A stretch of 64,000 nucleotides of DNA from positions 1 through 64,000 of the forward strand of contig NZ_REBQ01000192.1 in the NCBI RefSeq assembly GCF_007692655.1. The letters are read 5' to 3'. The notes beneath the pieces are model-generated. The model did no database searches, was not told where the DNA came from, and worked only from the letters and a program-made list of their open reading frames with translations. Below, one piece after another: positions 28,401 to 38,100 of this stretch; position 1 is the stretch's first letter, and every line of letters starts with the position of its first letter. The translations under genes were made by a program, and so were the position numbers. This stretch comes from Halomonas sp. (GTDB taxonomy: Bacteria > Pseudomonadota > Gammaproteobacteria > Pseudomonadales > Halomonadaceae).

Positions 28401-29459
28401 GAGCGGCAGGATCTCTGTGCCTTTCAGATCGGCTCGCCGCAGGGTGTCTGCGGTTTCACGAATTTCCCGCTCGCCGGGTAAAAACACCAGGACATCTCGA
28501 GGGCCATGCAGCCAGCCTTTCTCACGCTCAATGGCTTCAAGCTCTTCGACTGCGTGCAGAATACCTTCCTGAATGGTGCGGTCCTCTTCGCCCTCTTCAT
28601 CGCGTATCAAAGGGCGATAGTGCACCTCAACCGGATAAGTACGCCCAGTCACTTCAACGACTGGCGCAGGTTTTGCCGCTGTTCCAAAGTGTTTGGCAAA
28701 GCGCTCTACATCGATGGTCGCTGAGGTAATGATGACCTTTAGATCGGGCCGCTTGGGCAGCAGACGCTTTAGATACCCGAGCAGGAAGTCAATATTCAAG
28801 CTGCGCTCGTGAGCTTCATCAATAATGATGGTGTCGTAGCGCAGCAACAGCGGATCGTTCTGCGTCTCGGCCAGCAAAATCCCATCGGTCATTAGTTTGA
28901 CTAAGGTAGTGGGATTGCTCTGATCGGTGAAACGCACCTGATAGCCTACTTGGTCGCCCAACGAGGCCTCTAATTCTTCTGCCAGACGCCCGGCCACGCT
29001 ACGGGCTGCCAATCGACGTGGCTGGGTGTGACCAATCATGCCCCGGCGACCGCGTCCCAGCTCCAGGCACATCTTGGGTAGCTGAGTGGTTTTGCCTGAG
29101 CCAGTCTCCCCTGCAACGACCACCACCTGATGGTCACGTATTGCATTAAGAATATCTTCTCGCCGCTCCACCACCGGAAGCTCTGGGGGATAATTTAGAG
29201 CGACCTTTTGGGCTACACGCTGACCGAACAACTGCTGAGCACGGCTGACTTCGCGCTGCACTTCCTCCAAACCACGGCTAATTGGCTTATTATCGCGCAG
29301 GCGGCGGTTTAGCCCGGCTATGCGTCGTTCCAGCCGTTCCGTGTCACGCAGCATCACTTCGCCCACGGCTTGCTTGAGCGATGCAAGACGTTGGCTGTCG
29401 GTGGGGGCTGGGGATGTGTCGGTAGTCACGATAGACTCGGCTTCCATTCGCTTGGGCAT
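25443..29459 (-). CDS. hrpA: ATP-dependent RNA helicase HrpA
   Basis: Large DEAH-box helicase of 1338 aa, close to E. coli HrpA (1300 aa), implicated in mRNA processing and rescue of stalled ribosomes. Motif I is GETGSGKTTQ (117-126), motif II is DEAH in IIIDEAHERS (about 213-222), and motif VI is QRKGRCGR. HA2/OB-fold regions and the long HrpA-specific C-terminal domain follow. It is followed by a 116-bp gap before the FabH-like gene on the same strand. Confidence 0.96.
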   Translation of the reverse strand: MPKRMEAESIVTTDTSPAPTDSQRLASLKQAVGEVMLRDTERLERRIAGLNRRLRDNKPISRGLEEVQREVSRAQQLFGQRVAQKVALNYPPELPVVERREDILNAIRDHQVVVVAGETGSGKTTQLPKMCLELGRGRRGMIGHTQPRRLAARSVAGRLAEELEASLGDQVGYQVRFTDQSNPTTLVKLMTDGILLAETQNDPLLLRYDTIIIDEAHERSLNIDFLLGYLKRLLPKRPDLKVIITSATIDVERFAKHFGTAAKPAPVVEVTGRTYPVEVHYRPLIRDEEGEEDRTIQEGILHAVEELEAIEREKGWLHGPRDVLVFLPGEREIRETADTLRRADLKGTEILPLYARLSNEEQNRVFAPHRGRRIVLATNVAETSLTVPGIRYVIDPGLVRISRYSYRSKIQRLPIEAVSQASANQRKGRCGRIAEGVCIRLYSEEDFLSRPGFTDPEIQRTNLASVILSMLGLKLGDIEEFPFVDPPDSRFVKDGFRLLFELGAVDEKQHISPLGRKLARLPIDPRLARMVLAGAEIGSLRDVLIVVSALAIQDPRDRPADKRQAADQAHQRWHDPDSDFVALLNLWHGIENAREALSGNQLRRWCREHYINYLRMREWHDTFRQLRQLLRDMDIEVPAPSPRDEDESEEQARQTRRKTSGKVHQALLSGLLSNLGTLLENREYLGARNRKFMIHPGSGLAKKSPKWIMAFELIETSKLFARTVAKIEPHWIEPLAQHLIKRSYSEPHWEMKRAQVVAFEQVTLFGLPIVARRRVHYGPIAPQESRELFIRRALVEGEFQTKGSFFNHNRALIDEVEALEDRARRRDILVDEEALFSFYAERIPTDIVNGKGFEHWRKQAEQHEPEILHFDLDALKARDAGDVTQAQYPDHLTLAGVAYPVSYHFDPEAQDDGVTITVPAAMLPQVPVHALEWLVPGLLREKCIALLKSLPKSIRRQVVPIPDWVDAALETLVPDQRPLTEALGEFIRRRTSTRVHPDDWRLDLLEPHLMMNIRVVDHAGETLGQGRDLRALEQRFEAAASAGAQALAEQVSSEPAVAGLPEAPLPASRVTTQAGIRVEAYPALVAEASEFRVALFDHPAKADAAHQEGIARLAIARLPEQAKAIKQLSGVEKCALLFAKVGSKQALVEDLLLAVFTQVVAQHPLPRSEGEFGQRLRDTQGQLIDHAKVLLVSVEAALKGHLAVSKLLKGKLNFALALVYSDVSNQMQRLVYPGFIRDAGPWLNEYPRYTEAALIRLEKAARERGRDQMMMQDVQGLEARFDARRKSERRGHIEDPDLVDFGWWLQELRVSLFAQQLGTSMVVSVKRLEKRWQEIISV

Positions 29460-29486
29460 TTAAAAGAGATAGTCAAAAAGAGATAT

Positions 29487-29520
29487 CAAAAAAATCAGCC
29501 CGCTCATATGAGCGGGCTGA
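29487..29520 (-). terminator. Rho-independent terminator of fadD
   Basis: A perfect 22-bp palindrome AGCCCGCTCATATGAGCGGGCT is followed on the minus strand by GA and a run of seven T. It separates fadD from hrpA. Confidence 0.85.
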
Positions 29521-29598
29521 CTATTGTAGCGCTTTCAACTCCCCGACGCCTAACCACAGCACTTGTAGTCAGCAGACGAGCGTTTAACCACTACCTAG

Positions 29599-31269
29599 CT
29601 ACGTGTTTGAGGGCTCTTCATCGCGGAGCTGGCGACGCAGCACCTTGCCCACATTTGTTTTGGGAAGCTCATCACGGAACTCAATTTGCTTAGGCACTTT
29701 GTAGCCCGTTAGCTCTTTCTTACACCAGTCGCGTAGCGTTTTCTCGTCTAGCTGATCGTTTTTGCTGACCACAAACAGCTTTATCGCTTCGCCAGCATTT
29801 TCATCGGGCACACCGACCGCCGCTGATTCAAGCACATCCGGGTGGGCAGCCACGACGTCCTCAATTTCGTTAGGATAGACGTTGAAGCCGGAGACCAAAA
29901 TCATGTCCTTTTTGCGGTCAACAATGCGAATGTAGCCGTCATCCTGAAGCACGGCGATATCGCCCGTAAAGAACCAGCCATCCTCATCGATCGATGCACG
30001 GGTTTCGTCTTCGCGCTGCCAGTAACCTTTCATGACCTGCGGGCCTTGTACACATAGCTCGCCTGGCTCACCCATTGCCACGTCGTTGCCATCGGTATCG
30101 ACAACTTTTACGGCAGTGCCCGCCACAGGCTTTCCAATGGTTCCCAACTGAATCGCATCGGTGGGATTGAAGCTAACAATCGGCGACGTCTCAGTTAAAC
30201 CATAGCCTTCAGCAATCGTACATCCCGTAGTCTGTTCCCAGCGCTGCGCTGCAGCTTTGGTCAACGCCATTCCGCCTGAGATGGTCAGCTTGAGCTTGGA
30301 AAAGTCTAACTGCTTAAAATCATCACGGTTACACAGTGCATTAAACAGCGTGTTTAGGCCGATAAAGGCCGTAAATGGTAAGCCTTTAAGCTCTTTAACA
30401 AAGGCATCCAAATCACGGGGATTAGTGATTAACAGTGAATGGTTACCTGTTTCCATCAAGAACAAGCAGTTAACCGTAAATGTATAGATGTGGTAAACCG
30501 GCAGCGGCGCTATGACCAGCTCTTCACCGTCACGCAGGTGCGTCCCGATGGCGGCACGGGCCTGGAGCATATTGGCCACAAGATTACGGTGCGTCAGCAT
30601 TGCGCCCTTAGGCATTCCCGTCGTGCCACCGGTGTACTGTAAGGCGGCTAGATCATCAAGGCTTTGCTTTGCTTCAGTGTGGCTTAACGAGGCGCCTTTT
30701 TTCAGCGCGTCGCGAAAGCCAATCGCACCGGGTAATGAATAGGCAGGCACCATTTTTTTAACGTGCTTAACCACTGCGTTGATCAACCAGCGCTTAGGCA
30801 CATCGTGTAAATCAGCCAACTGGGTGACTACCACGTGCTTGATGTCGGTCTTATCCAGTACTTTTTCCAGCTTATCGGCCATATTCGCTAGGATCAAAAT
30901 GGCTTTAGCATTGGAGTCTTTGAACTGATGGGCCATCTCCCGCTCGGTATACAGCGGGTTGGTATTAACCACTACCAAGCCTGCACGCAAGGCACCAAAT
31001 ACTGCGACTGGAAATTGCAGTACGTTAGGTAGCTGTATGGCAATGCGATCGCCAGGCACTAGGTCAGTTTCATGCTGCAACCATGCTGCAAAGTCTGCTG
31101 ACAGGCGATCAAGGTCGGCAAAAGTGAGCGTCTTGCCCATACAGGTAAAGGCTGGCTTCTGTTTGAAACGGCTAACCGCTGCGTGGAATACATCCGTGAC
31201 TGAATCATATTGATCCAACCCTTCAAGCGCTGGGCCACGTAAAACGGCGGCGTTGGCATTTTCGCTCAT
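29599..31269 (-). CDS. fadD: Long-chain fatty acid-CoA ligase FadD
   Basis: AMP-forming ligase of 556 aa, the E. coli FadD size. It activates imported long-chain fatty acids at the inner membrane. Motifs are YTGGTTGMPKGA (about 212-223), GYGLTETSP, WFFTGDIA and the FACS-signature-like DGYIRIVDRKKDMI. The C-terminal Lys motif is PKTNVGKVLRR. ATG follows GGAGATTGCCCC. A PsrA-like site lies 109 bp upstream, consistent with fatty-acid-responsive expression. Confidence 0.93.
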   Translation of the reverse strand: MSENANAAVLRGPALEGLDQYDSVTDVFHAAVSRFKQKPAFTCMGKTLTFADLDRLSADFAAWLQHETDLVPGDRIAIQLPNVLQFPVAVFGALRAGLVVVNTNPLYTEREMAHQFKDSNAKAILILANMADKLEKVLDKTDIKHVVVTQLADLHDVPKRWLINAVVKHVKKMVPAYSLPGAIGFRDALKKGASLSHTEAKQSLDDLAALQYTGGTTGMPKGAMLTHRNLVANMLQARAAIGTHLRDGEELVIAPLPVYHIYTFTVNCLFLMETGNHSLLITNPRDLDAFVKELKGLPFTAFIGLNTLFNALCNRDDFKQLDFSKLKLTISGGMALTKAAAQRWEQTTGCTIAEGYGLTETSPIVSFNPTDAIQLGTIGKPVAGTAVKVVDTDGNDVAMGEPGELCVQGPQVMKGYWQREDETRASIDEDGWFFTGDIAVLQDDGYIRIVDRKKDMILVSGFNVYPNEIEDVVAAHPDVLESAAVGVPDENAGEAIKLFVVSKNDQLDEKTLRDWCKKELTGYKVPKQIEFRDELPKTNVGKVLRRQLRDEEPSNT

Positions 31270-31377
31270 GGGGCAATCTCCGCTATCCGTGTCGGCGTGA
31301 GCACCGACCTTGTTGTTATCACTAGGTTTAAGGACCCAACGATATACGACACACGCCGGGCTGTAAAACGATCGATT

Positions 31378-31391
31378 GAAACTAGCGTTTC
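31378..31391. promoter_or_regulatory. PsrA-like operator upstream of fadD
   Basis: GAAAC-TAGC-GTTTC, which fits (G/C)AAAC-N2-4-GTTT(G/C). It is the third such site in this window, after the pair before the acyl-CoA dehydrogenase. Beyond it, I saw no other feature in the 239-bp gap. Confidence 0.45.
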
Positions 31392-31508
31392 GACTTTAGG
31401 CCATAACACGTCATATTGAGTACATGCTATGGATGAAGCTGAGCCTGTTTATCAACATAAGAATCTCTATCTATTAATGTAGCAACTGGACTCACTAAGA
31501 ACAGTACT

Positions 31509-32288
31509 TTATGGACAGTAGCGCGCCTGTATTTCTCCATCACGCCACACTAATAGTTCACCCGGCGTCATGTGATGCCAGGCTTCATTGTGGGTAAGTG
31601 GTTCCGTAGCAATGACAGAAACGACATCATCAGGCGTTGTGTGCTCAGCAAAATTTACTGTCATTTCAGCATCGGAAAGTTCTGCATCACCAAATGGCGC
31701 GCAGCGGGTAATGTGAGCTAGTTTAGTCGAACAAAATGTATATAGATGCGTGCCATCAGAGAGCAGCAGATTGAATACGCCTAGGGCTCTCAGCTTTTCA
31801 CATAGCTGATGCACATGTTCCCAAAGAGGCTCTGGTGCCGAGGGCGGCAAAGGAAAGGCGCGACGCAGTTCGCCCATCAGCCAACAGAAAGCGTGTTCAC
31901 TATCCGTGGAGCCCACCGGATTATAGGCACCTAGCGGCAACGCTTCCCAGCTACTCAACTGGCCATTATGAGCATAGCACCAAGGACGCCCCCACATTTC
32001 GCGCATAAAAGGATGCGTATTGGCCAAGCGAACGCCTCCCACGTTGGCTTGACGAATATGGCTAATCACGACGTTGGATTTAATAGGGTAATCACAAATC
32101 AGTCGAGCGATCGGTGAGTCGACAGAGGGGTGCGGGTCCCGAAAATCCCGGTAGCCACCTTCTTCGTAGAAAGCGATACCCCATCCATCGCGGTGAGGGC
32201 CTGTACCTCCACCGCGATGCAAAAACCCGGAAAAGCTGAAGCAAATATCAGTGGGCACATTAGCGCTCATACCCAATAATTCACACAT
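31509..32288 (-). CDS. Class II glutamine amidotransferase (YafJ-like)
   Basis: A 259-aa N-terminal-nucleophile amidotransferase domain protein. Cys2 directly after the initiator Met (MCELLGMS) is the expected nucleophile. The glutamine-site motifs PHRDGWGIAFY and AHNGQL are present, with no attached synthase domain. Homologues such as E. coli YafJ are widely conserved, but the acceptor substrate is uncertain. No good Shine-Dalgarno precedes the ATG, but the requirement for Cys2 fixes the start. Confidence 0.9.
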   Translation of the reverse strand: MCELLGMSANVPTDICFSFSGFLHRGGGTGPHRDGWGIAFYEEGGYRDFRDPHPSVDSPIARLICDYPIKSNVVISHIRQANVGGVRLANTHPFMREMWGRPWCYAHNGQLSSWEALPLGAYNPVGSTDSEHAFCWLMGELRRAFPLPPSAPEPLWEHVHQLCEKLRALGVFNLLLSDGTHLYTFCSTKLAHITRCAPFGDAELSDAEMTVNFAEHTTPDDVVSVIATEPLTHNEAWHHMTPGELLVWRDGEIQARYCP

Positions 32289-32347
32289 GCGTTTTACACA
32301 TACGGCTCACAAACGGTGAAACACCAAAAAATTGTTTAAGCATGCCG

Positions 32348-32752
32348 TTAGCCGATGACCGGTTCACGACGACGCGGAGGCTGTGTATCGTCCAGCTCTT
32401 CCTCCTCTTCAATATACTCATACTCATCAGGACGACGCCACCACCACAGTGCGATACCAATGATGGCACCTAACGCCATTCCTAACACCAGCCACAGCAA
32501 ACCTCCACGCAGTGCGCCGCCATTATTTTCAAACAAACCAACCGCCGCGACCATCGCTGCTGGTGCCCAACCGGTATAGAATTCACCCTCTTCTATTAAC
32601 GGCAACCTAAAAGTGGCGGGTGCCCATATTGCACCGGCAACCGCCCATGTCAGCACCAGCCGCGGCAAGCGCGGTAGCAGCGCCAAGGTAAAGTAAACAG
32701 CGATGATCACGAGCAGTGACAGCCCGTAATAACTTAACCACAGCAGTGACAT
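32348..32752 (-). CDS. Conserved membrane protein of unknown function
   Basis: A 134-aa protein from ATG 32752, which follows GGAG by 5 nt. The track's ATG at 32782 adds ten residues, and an ATG at 32770 is also possible. It has four hydrophobic segments (about 5-25, 28-48, 60-80 and 85-105). The last ends in WWWRRP, followed by a strongly acidic then basic tail (EEEEELDD...RRRE). I do not recognise a family. It lies 59 bp before the amidotransferase gene on the same strand. Confidence 0.7.
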   Translation of the reverse strand: MSLLWLSYYGLSLLVIIAVYFTLALLPRLPRLVLTWAVAGAIWAPATFRLPLIEEGEFYTGWAPAAMVAAVGLFENNGGALRGGLLWLVLGMALGAIIGIALWWWRRPDEYEYIEEEEELDDTQPPRRREPVIG

Positions 32753-32832
32753 TGAATCTCCAGACAGCATAATACCCCTCATGTGGGTGAACTCACCCGA
32801 CGTTGATTTCCCGTTATGGTACCTATGAATTT

Positions 32833-34929
32833 ATGAAAGCACAGCCAGGCATGCATTTGGACTTACCCGCTGCGCGCTATTATCGCGCTAATGATCCGCA
32901 ATGGCACTGGTTAGAAGAGCGCGATGACCCACAAGTAACTGCTTTTTTAGAAGCAGCCAACCAACAACAGGCAGAGTGGTTCGCTCCTCTAGCCCCTTTG
33001 GAAGAAACGCTCTACCAGAGTCATCTGGCACGCCGCGACTTAGCGGTTACAAGCCTTAAGACAACGCTAGACCATTTTACGTTCTGGAGCGAAACCAGTG
33101 CTGAGGACGATTACCCCTGCTGGTGGCGCTATGCCAACGGTCAGCCTGACCAGGGGGTGTGTTTCTTTGATGTTCGTGTCCGCGCGAAAGCGCATGACTT
33201 TTATGATATGGGCGACATGGCACTCTCACCCGATGAGCAGTGGCTAGCCTGGACTGAAGATACTCAAGGTGATGAGCGCTATACCCTGTGGCTGAAAGCA
33301 CTGCCTGAGGGGGAACCCGTTCAACTGCTAAGCGATATCGGCGCAGGCCTATGCTGGGCTGAAGACCAGACCTCTACCACTGCTACCCTGCTGTTCACTC
33401 GCTTTGATGATACCCAGCGCCCTGATAGCGTGTGGCGCTTGCCACTAGCACTCAAAGAACTCTCTGCTCTAACGCCGCCAGAATTAGTGCTACGTGAAGA
33501 AGATCCAGAGTTCTGGCTGGGGATTGGTAAAACACGCTCGCGAACATGGCTACTGCTTGAAAGCGGCTCAAAAGACACTAGCGAAATACACCTCCTACCC
33601 GCTAACGCCCCCGCTGACGCGCCACTCTGCATTCAGCCACGTCAAGAAGGGGTTGAGTACAGTATAGACCACCGTCCAGGTACTTTTTACCGCCTGCATA
33701 ATCAGGTGGGCACGCATTTTCAGCTTGATCACCTGGCTGAAGACCAACTGGGTCAATCTCAGCTTGCTCCCTCTGCGCCTAGCTGGAAAACGTTAATTGA
33801 ACACCGCGAAGTCGCCACGCTAGAGGGCGTTGATGCGTTCTCATGGGGATTGGTAGTGGCAGAGCGCGATCATGCCCAGGCGCAAGTACATTTGCGGCGC
33901 TTGGTGTTTGATGAACAGCATACATGCACCCTTGATGAGCATATTGCGCTACCTGAACACCCCTGCTCACAAATGCTAGAGGATGCTCCGCACTTTGATA
34001 GCGAAGTGCTTCGCCTACGTGAAGAGTCGTTTACCCAGCCACCGCGCTGGTTCGCCCTTGACCTAACTAACGGTGAACGAACACTGCTAAAAAAGGTGCC
34101 TGTCTATGGCAACCTTCAGCCAGAACACTTAATCAGCCGGCGGCTATGGGCCACCAGTAAGGATGGCGAACAGGTACCTGTGTCGGTGGTAATGCGCGCC
34201 GACCTGGCAGACCAACGATTACCCACTCTGCTGTATGGATACGGCGCCTATGGCGAAGCACTCGACCCATGGTTCTCAATTGCCCGTTTAGAGCTACTAG
34301 AGCGCGGCGCAGCTTTTGCCGTTGCCCATGTTAGAGGTGGTGGTGAACGAGGCGAGCCCTGGTACTTGAATGGCAAGATGGCCCATAAGGAGAATAGCTT
34401 TAATGATTTCCTAGCCGCCCGGGAGGCACTCGTCCAACAAGGCGTCAGCGATCCACAGCGCATAGCAGCCTATGGCGCCAGTGCCGGTGGCCTGTTAGTC
34501 GGCACCTGTATCAATCGTGCGCCGGAAAAGTTTTGTGCGGCTTTGTTAGACGTGCCCTTTTTAGATGTACTGCGAACCATGCAGAACCCTGAGCTGCCGC
34601 TGACAACGGCTGAGTATAGTGAGTGGGGCAATCCTGAAACGACTGAGGTGGCAGAACGAATTCGCGGCTACTCGCCCATCGATAACATCCAGCCGCAGCC
34701 GTACCCAGCACTTTGGATTGAAGGCAGCTGGTTTGACACCCGGGTGAGTTACTGGGAACCCGCGAAGTTTTATGCCCTGGTAGCTCAGCAGCAGCAAGAA
34801 TCCGCGCCGATTCTATTGCGCACCGACATGAGCAGTGGCCACGGCGGCGCCTCTGGCCGATTCAAAGCCTGGCGTGACACTGCACGACAGGATGCTTTTA
34901 TTCTTTGGGCGCTAGGTTTGACCCCTTGA
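32833..34929 (+). CDS. S9-family prolyl oligopeptidase
   Basis: A 698-aa serine peptidase with an N-terminal seven-bladed propeller region (to about 430) and a C-terminal alpha/beta-hydrolase domain. The nucleophile is in AYGASAGGLLVG, with HVRGGGERG nearby. The likely Asp/His pair is toward the end, His in SSGHGGASG. It probably trims proline-containing peptides in the cytoplasm, since no signal peptide is seen. The start could be ATG 32833 or the in-frame TTG at 32803, and neither has a convincing ribosome site. It is divergent from the membrane-protein gene. Confidence 0.88.
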   Translation: MKAQPGMHLDLPAARYYRANDPQWHWLEERDDPQVTAFLEAANQQQAEWFAPLAPLEETLYQSHLARRDLAVTSLKTTLDHFTFWSETSAEDDYPCWWRYANGQPDQGVCFFDVRVRAKAHDFYDMGDMALSPDEQWLAWTEDTQGDERYTLWLKALPEGEPVQLLSDIGAGLCWAEDQTSTTATLLFTRFDDTQRPDSVWRLPLALKELSALTPPELVLREEDPEFWLGIGKTRSRTWLLLESGSKDTSEIHLLPANAPADAPLCIQPRQEGVEYSIDHRPGTFYRLHNQVGTHFQLDHLAEDQLGQSQLAPSAPSWKTLIEHREVATLEGVDAFSWGLVVAERDHAQAQVHLRRLVFDEQHTCTLDEHIALPEHPCSQMLEDAPHFDSEVLRLREESFTQPPRWFALDLTNGERTLLKKVPVYGNLQPEHLISRRLWATSKDGEQVPVSVVMRADLADQRLPTLLYGYGAYGEALDPWFSIARLELLERGAAFAVAHVRGGGERGEPWYLNGKMAHKENSFNDFLAAREALVQQGVSDPQRIAAYGASAGGLLVGTCINRAPEKFCAALLDVPFLDVLRTMQNPELPLTTAEYSEWGNPETTEVAERIRGYSPIDNIQPQPYPALWIEGSWFDTRVSYWEPAKFYALVAQQQQESAPILLRTDMSSGHGGASGRFKAWRDTARQDAFILWALGLTP

Positions 34930-34953
34930 ACGGGGAAACGTCAATAGTCCCTA

Positions 34954-34977
34954 TAGAGCCCGTGGAACCGGGCTCTA
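34954..34977 (+). terminator. Hairpin after the S9 peptidase gene
   Basis: TAGAGCCCG / CGGGCTCTA, 9-bp stem with a 6-nt loop, 25 bp after the stop. No T-run follows, so it may be a weak terminator or a stabilising stem. The remaining 210 bp up to the next gene show nothing clear. Confidence 0.45.
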
Positions 34978-35187
34978 TTGATGGGAGCAACATCGACGTT
35001 AGACATATACTTTTTGACGAGATATTAAGTTTGCGTAGCAAGTTTAATCGTGAGATACAGGTATGAGTTATTAGATTAAAGAACCATTAATTCCACCTAG
35101 ATACTTTTTAGCATGGAGCCTGTAGAGACCCGCTATGCCTATAACAGTGTGAACTCCTCATTATAACTCAAATGCGAACCATTGTTG

Positions 35188-38100
35188 ATGGATATCAATA
35201 ATCGCGAGCTTGCCCTTCAAGCTGGCTTACTTATTTTGCTGGTAACCACCGTCTTGATTGGGGCGGGCAGTTTCTTGCTAGGCTTTTTCCCGGACCTTCA
35301 CCAGCCGCAATCCCTGGCACTGCTACCGGACAGCGCCTTGGTTCTTTTATTAAGTGGCCTGGGATTAAGTTCGGTAATGGTCAACTTCAAGCGCTGCCGT
35401 CAGGCGGCAGCCATATTGCTAATGGCCGTTGCCAGCTACACGCTTTTACACAACGCTTTAGATGAATCTTATTACCCGTTATCGCTACTAAGCAACCATC
35501 CTCGACTGCCTAACCAAGTCGTCCCCATCGTAGTAATGGCAAGTTTGTGTCTTTGGATAGGACCCCAGGGACGCTGGCAATGGCGAATTTGGCAACTCAG
35601 CGGTCTTCTACTTTGGATCATTGGTTGCATTACGTTCGCCATTCATTTTGGCTGGTCATTACCCGGTTGGGTTCCTCGCGCCAGTGGGCTGATTCCAGGA
35701 TTTTTCTGCTTCTTTTTTGGCCTGGCGATGATAATGGTGAGCCAACATATCCCCCACCTGAAAGCCTCTTTAAGTAGTCCTGCTGTGTTGGCGGGCATTC
35801 TTGGCGTTAGCTTGAGCATCAGTGGATGGTTTTTAGTTGGCTGGAACCAACATCAAGAGACTCGGCACAGTGCCAAACAAAGCCTGGAAGGCATTGCGGT
35901 CAACATTGCCCAAACGCTGACGTCACGAACCGTTGTACTGGAGCGTTTAGCAGAACGCTGGAGCCTAGTGTTTGCAGACAACATGTCACGCAATCGGGAA
36001 GTAGAGCGCTACTTAGCGGACTACCCAAGCATATTAGCCATTGCTTACTTTAATCCACAGGCGAATGATGTCTGGCGTCGCGCTCGCCATAGCGACACTC
36101 TGGTGTGGCTAGATGACCAATTGAATACCTTATCTACCCTGACATGGCTTAACCAGCAGCGAAATACGGCCCAATGGGCATTCCCAGACTATGAGCATCC
36201 TACGCTAGCACTTCTCTCTATCCATCAGCCGGACCAGCCCTACCAGCTGGTCACCGTCGTCGATATAGCGCTACTCTTAGCGCAGGATACCAGTGTCACC
36301 AACGGGGCCTTTGCGCTGCATATTAATCATGTCAACGGTCATCTAGTTGATAGTGGCAATGGGCTATTACCCGCCACCTCGCCAGCGCCACCCCCGCAGA
36401 CATTAGCAGACCACACCGCCGTGCTACCTGGCGGGACGGTTATTAATCTCGCCCTTTCTGAGCTACCTGACCCGCCTCCCAACCTCGCTAATTATATTGC
36501 CGCAGGCGTTGGGCTTTCTGGATTATTACTCACTTTTCAGTTGGTGTTCAGCCTTGCACTCATATCCGCTCGAGCCCAACGTACGAATGAGCTTTCAAAA
36601 GCTAAAAAAACACTCCAAGACAGTGAACAGCGATTCCGCTCACTTTTTATCTATAACCCAGATGCGGTGTTCTCTCTCGATGTAAGCGGCTACCACCTAA
36701 GCGTCAACCAATCTGTTCTTGATTTACTTGAAATCGATGAAGCTCAGATCATCGGCACCCATTGGCAGGCGTTCATTCCTCCTGAGAGCTACACCACCGT
36801 TGATGCTGCTTTCCAACAAGCTCTCAAAGGCAGCGCACAGCGATTTGAACTGGAAGTTATCAGTCAACATGGCCATGCACGACAGCTGGACATTTCCTTT
36901 CTGCCCACGGTGGCAATGGGTCAAGTCGTCGGTGTTTATGGAATAGCCAAGGACATGACGGTTCTGCGCCAAAAAGAGGCGCAGCTACGTATTTACCAGC
37001 GCAGCCTCGAAGCCAGCAGCAATGGCATCTTGATTTGTGAAGCACTCCAGGATGACTATCCAATCATTTATGTTAACCCGGCTTTTGTTGCAATAACGGG
37101 CTATCCACTTGAAGAAGTAAAAGGGCATAACTGTCGCTTATTACAAGGCAAAGATACCGACCCTAAGCAAATTGCTGATATCCAACTTGCATTTGAACAA
37201 CAGCGAGATATCGCCTTGACCATTCGCAACTACCGAAAAAATGGTCAGGCGTTTTGGAATAATCTATTTTTGTCTCCCGTAAAATCCCACAACGGTCAGG
37301 TAACGCACTTTGTAGGCAGCATTACAGATATCTCTGAACGCCGTGACCATGAGAACGCCCTCGCTTTTCATGCCACTCACGACGCGCTAACAGGCCTGGG
37401 TAATCGTGCTCTATTTGAGGATCGCTTACGCCACGATGTCGAACTCGCAAAGCGCCATGAACAACAGTTAGCCGTGCTATTTATCGACCTGGATGAGTTC
37501 AAGCCAATCAACGATACGCTAGGACACGATATTGGTGACCAAGTGCTGATCCACGTAGCACAGAGACTTAAGCAGGCTATTCGCCCCTCTGACACTTTAT
37601 GTCGCTTCGGCGGGGATGAGTTTGTTTTGCTGCTGCCGGATCTGAATAGCCCCCTGCAAGCAGAGGAAATAGCGGAGCGCCTGCTGGTGGAGCTAGCCTT
37701 GCCCTACCGAATCGAACGCCACGAACTGTATTTGTCAGCTAGCATTGGTATCGCACTGAACGATAAACGTTTATTACATTCAGAAGAACTGCTACAGCAA
37801 GCCGACATGGCCATGTATAAAGCGAAGCAACATGGTCGTAACACCTTCCAGACCTTCACCCAGGACATCAATCAAAAACTGACTCAACGAGTGACGCTGA
37901 GAAATGATTTACAGGAAGCGATCCTTAATGACCAGTTTGCACTGCACTATCAGCCCCTACTGACGCAGGATGGAAAGGTACAGGGCTTGGAAGCATTAGT
38001 GCGTTGGAACCACCCCACCAAGGGGCCGATATCACCAGGACTTTTTATCCCCATTGCTGAAGAGACGGGTCAGATTATCGCCTTGAGCCAGTGGGTAATG

